Origin: Streptomyces canus
GTDB lineage: Bacteria; Actinomycetota; Actinomycetes; Streptomycetales; Streptomycetaceae
NCBI RefSeq assembly: GCF_030816965.1
Contig: NZ_JAUSYQ010000002.1
Span: 3,691,001 to 3,755,000 of the forward strand
DNA: 64,000 nucleotides
Direction of reading: 5' to 3'
Shown: positions 62,864-64,000 of the stretch, piece by piece
Layout of the letters: every line of letters begins with the position of its first letter
How positions within the stretch are numbered: the first letter of the stretch is position 1
Made by a program: the position numbers and the translations under genes
Notes under the pieces: model-generated
What the model saw: only the letters and a program-made list of their open reading frames with translations
Databases searched by the model: none
What the model was told of the DNA's origin: nothing

Positions 62864-63451
62864 TCAGCGCCCGCCCGCCTTCCTCGCCGCCTCCTCCACC
62901 CGGTTCCGGTACCGCTCCCACCAATCCCCGTCCCCCGGCGCCATGTTGTCCCCCTCCGCCCTCTGCCCCACCGACCCGTCGACGAGTTCGCGTACGACGT
63001 CGGCGTGGCCGACGTGACGGTGGCTCTCGGCGATCATGTGGATCAGGATGCGGCGGAGGGTGAGCTCGGAGTGCGGGGGCCAGGGGACGCGGCCGAGGGT
63101 GTCCAGGGGAAGGGACTCGAGGGTCTCGTCCGCGTGGGCGCAGGCCCGGCGGTAGCCGTCGACGATCTGCTCGCGCGTCTCCTCGGGGGTCGCCCAGAGG
63201 TCGGCGTTCGGTTCGGCGGCGCCGGTGATCCACAGGGGCTGGGCCCCGGGGAGCGGCCGGCCGAAGGTTTCGCCGAAGTAGATCGCCTCGGCACCGGTGA
63301 GGTGCTTGACCAGTCCCAGGAGGTTGGTGCCGGTCGGGGTCAGGGGGCGGCGGACGTCGTACTCGGAGAGGCCGTCGAGCTTCAGGAGCAGGGAGTCGCG
63401 GGCGTCCTGGAGGTAGAGGCGAAGGTCGGTGCCGGTGTCTGTTGCGGTCAT
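62864..63451 (-). CDS. DinB-family protein
   Basis: The 195-residue four-helix-bundle protein has three His in family positions: LLGLVKHLTGAEAIYFG, RRILIHMIAESHRHVGHADVVRELVDG, where H..E..RH..H is the DUF664/DinB metal pattern. Members act as metal-dependent thiol (mycothiol or bacillithiol) transferases or have unknown roles. ATG 63451 gives the natural start MTATDTGTDLR. No partner gene is evident. Confidence 0.8.
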   Translation of the reverse strand: MTATDTGTDLRLYLQDARDSLLLKLDGLSEYDVRRPLTPTGTNLLGLVKHLTGAEAIYFGETFGRPLPGAQPLWITGAAEPNADLWATPEETREQIVDGYRRACAHADETLESLPLDTLGRVPWPPHSELTLRRILIHMIAESHRHVGHADVVRELVDGSVGQRAEGDNMAPGDGDWWERYRNRVEEAARKAGGR

Positions 63452-63518
63452 CGAGTCAGTCTGTCGTCGGCGCGATCTTTGTCCACCTAGATTCCGTGGG
63501 GGCTTCACCGCCTGATGG

Positions 63519-64000
63519 TCAGTGGCGGGCCTTCACCGCCGCGAATCCGAACAGGTTGGGGATCCCGCCCGACCCGGTCTCGGTGGTCAGCTCCAGGCGC
63601 AGGCCCGCCGCGAGCGTGGCGTTGAGCAGGTCGGCCAGCGGGATGTGCCAGGCGCCGACGCGGGCGCGCACCCCGGCCGGGTTCCATGAGTCGAGGGTGC
63701 GGGTGCGGTCGGCGTACCGCTCGTCCAGCACGATCCTCGTCCCGTCGCTCCAGTCGGCGAACGCGCCGATGAAGCAGGGATGGACGCCGAGGTGCACGAA
63801 CCGGCCGCCGGGGGTCAGTACGCGGGCGATCTCCCTCAGGACTGCGGCGTAGTCGGGGACGTCCGTGCTCGCCAGGACGCACATCGCGGCGGGGACCGAA
63901 GCGTCGGCCAGCGGGAGGGCCGTCGCGTCGCCGACCACCACCGGCAACCGGTGGCCCGCGTGCCGGAGTTGGCCGCGTGAGAGGTCGACGCCGACCGGTG
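63519..64000 (-). CDS. Class I SAM-dependent methyltransferase (N terminus beyond window)
   Basis: The last 160 residues are visible. Motif I is partly present at the edge (PVGVDLSRGQLRHA), then VVGDATALPLADASVPAAM (motif II region) and VLREIARVLTPGGRFVHLG (motif III), typical of methyltransferase_11. The end, IPLADLLNATLAAGLRLE and GIPNLFGFAAVKA, is consistent with small-molecule methyltransferases. The frame stays open to base 64000, so the start lies to the right of the window. Substrate unknown. Confidence 0.85.
   Translation of the reverse strand, partial: PVGVDLSRGQLRHAGHRLPVVVGDATALPLADASVPAAMCVLASTDVPDYAAVLREIARVLTPGGRFVHLGVHPCFIGAFADWSDGTRIVLDERYADRTRTLDSWNPAGVRARVGAWHIPLADLLNATLAAGLRLELTTETGSGGIPNLFGFAAVKARH

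Overview
The window is a stretch of chromosome from a high-GC actinomycete, almost certainly a Streptomyces. The codon bias is extreme, GTG starts and 4-base GTGA/ATGA gene overlaps are common, LacI-family regulators are abundant, and secreted glycosidases carry CBM and ricin-type modules. The gene order (surface-polysaccharide genes, an LPXTG/chaplin-type locus, mmsA and inositol genes, copZ-copA, citA, recD2, ribose operon) resembles from memory the SCO27xx core region of S. coelicolor; I could not check this.

1-6.1 kb: the end of a surface-polysaccharide cluster. It holds a glycosyltransferase tail, a Wzz-like membrane protein, a CelD/FemAB-like acyltransferase, a secreted GH26-like glycosidase on the other strand, an ATP-grasp enzyme and an FAD/NAD(P)-binding oxidoreductase. 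6.1-7.8 kb: an LPXTG-anchored acidic-repeat protein, a small zinc-ribbon protein and a small secreted protein. 7.8-10.1 kb and 10.5-11.1 kb: a scrapyard with two decayed copies of one IS5-type transposase, an IS110-type scrap, a truncated murF-like gene and a possible acyl-CoA synthetase scrap. 11.1-16.3 kb: a vWA lipoprotein, then an ABC permease and an unusual fusion of an extracytoplasmic S15-like hydrolase to an ABC ATPase. 16.7-18.9 kb: a small protein paired with a DUF2637-like membrane protein, and a primase/polymerase-like protein.

18.9-26.1 kb: myo-inositol catabolism. mmsA, iolD, iolB, a Cgl0159-type aldolase and iolC read leftward and an iolE-like gene reads rightward from a shared promoter region. 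26.1-32.5 kb: an AraC regulator, a tiny HTH protein, a GNAT enzyme, and a TetR/MMPL/alcohol dehydrogenase unit. 32.5-35.2 kb: copper efflux (CsoR box, copZ, copA). 35.2-39.5 kb: a probable small transcript with a strong terminator, then citA and recD2. 40.3-46.8 kb: a cupin gene and the ribose operon (LacI regulator, rbsA, a fused rbsC-rbsB, rbsK, rbsD). 47.5-57.3 kb: a sugar-uptake and glycan-degradation locus with its own LacI regulator and CGAACCGGTTCG operators, a binding protein, two permeases and no ATPase, a GH63-like enzyme and a 1064-residue modular secreted glycosidase. 57.5-64 kb: a DUF1963 protein; a catabolic unit of a Gfo/Idh dehydrogenase, a DUF993 protein and a TIM-barrel isomerase divergent from a LacI regulator; a DinB protein; and a methyltransferase cut by the window edge.

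The most interesting link is that the inositol promoter region (25079-25119) and the promoter region of the uncharacterised DUF993 unit (61570-61625) share two motifs of 10 and 12 bases in the same order and orientation. This suggests that two catabolic units 36 kb apart answer to the same regulators. Other highlights are the hydrolase-ABC fusion, the rbsC-rbsB fusion, the acidic LPXTG protein and the convergent-intergenic transcript next to citA.
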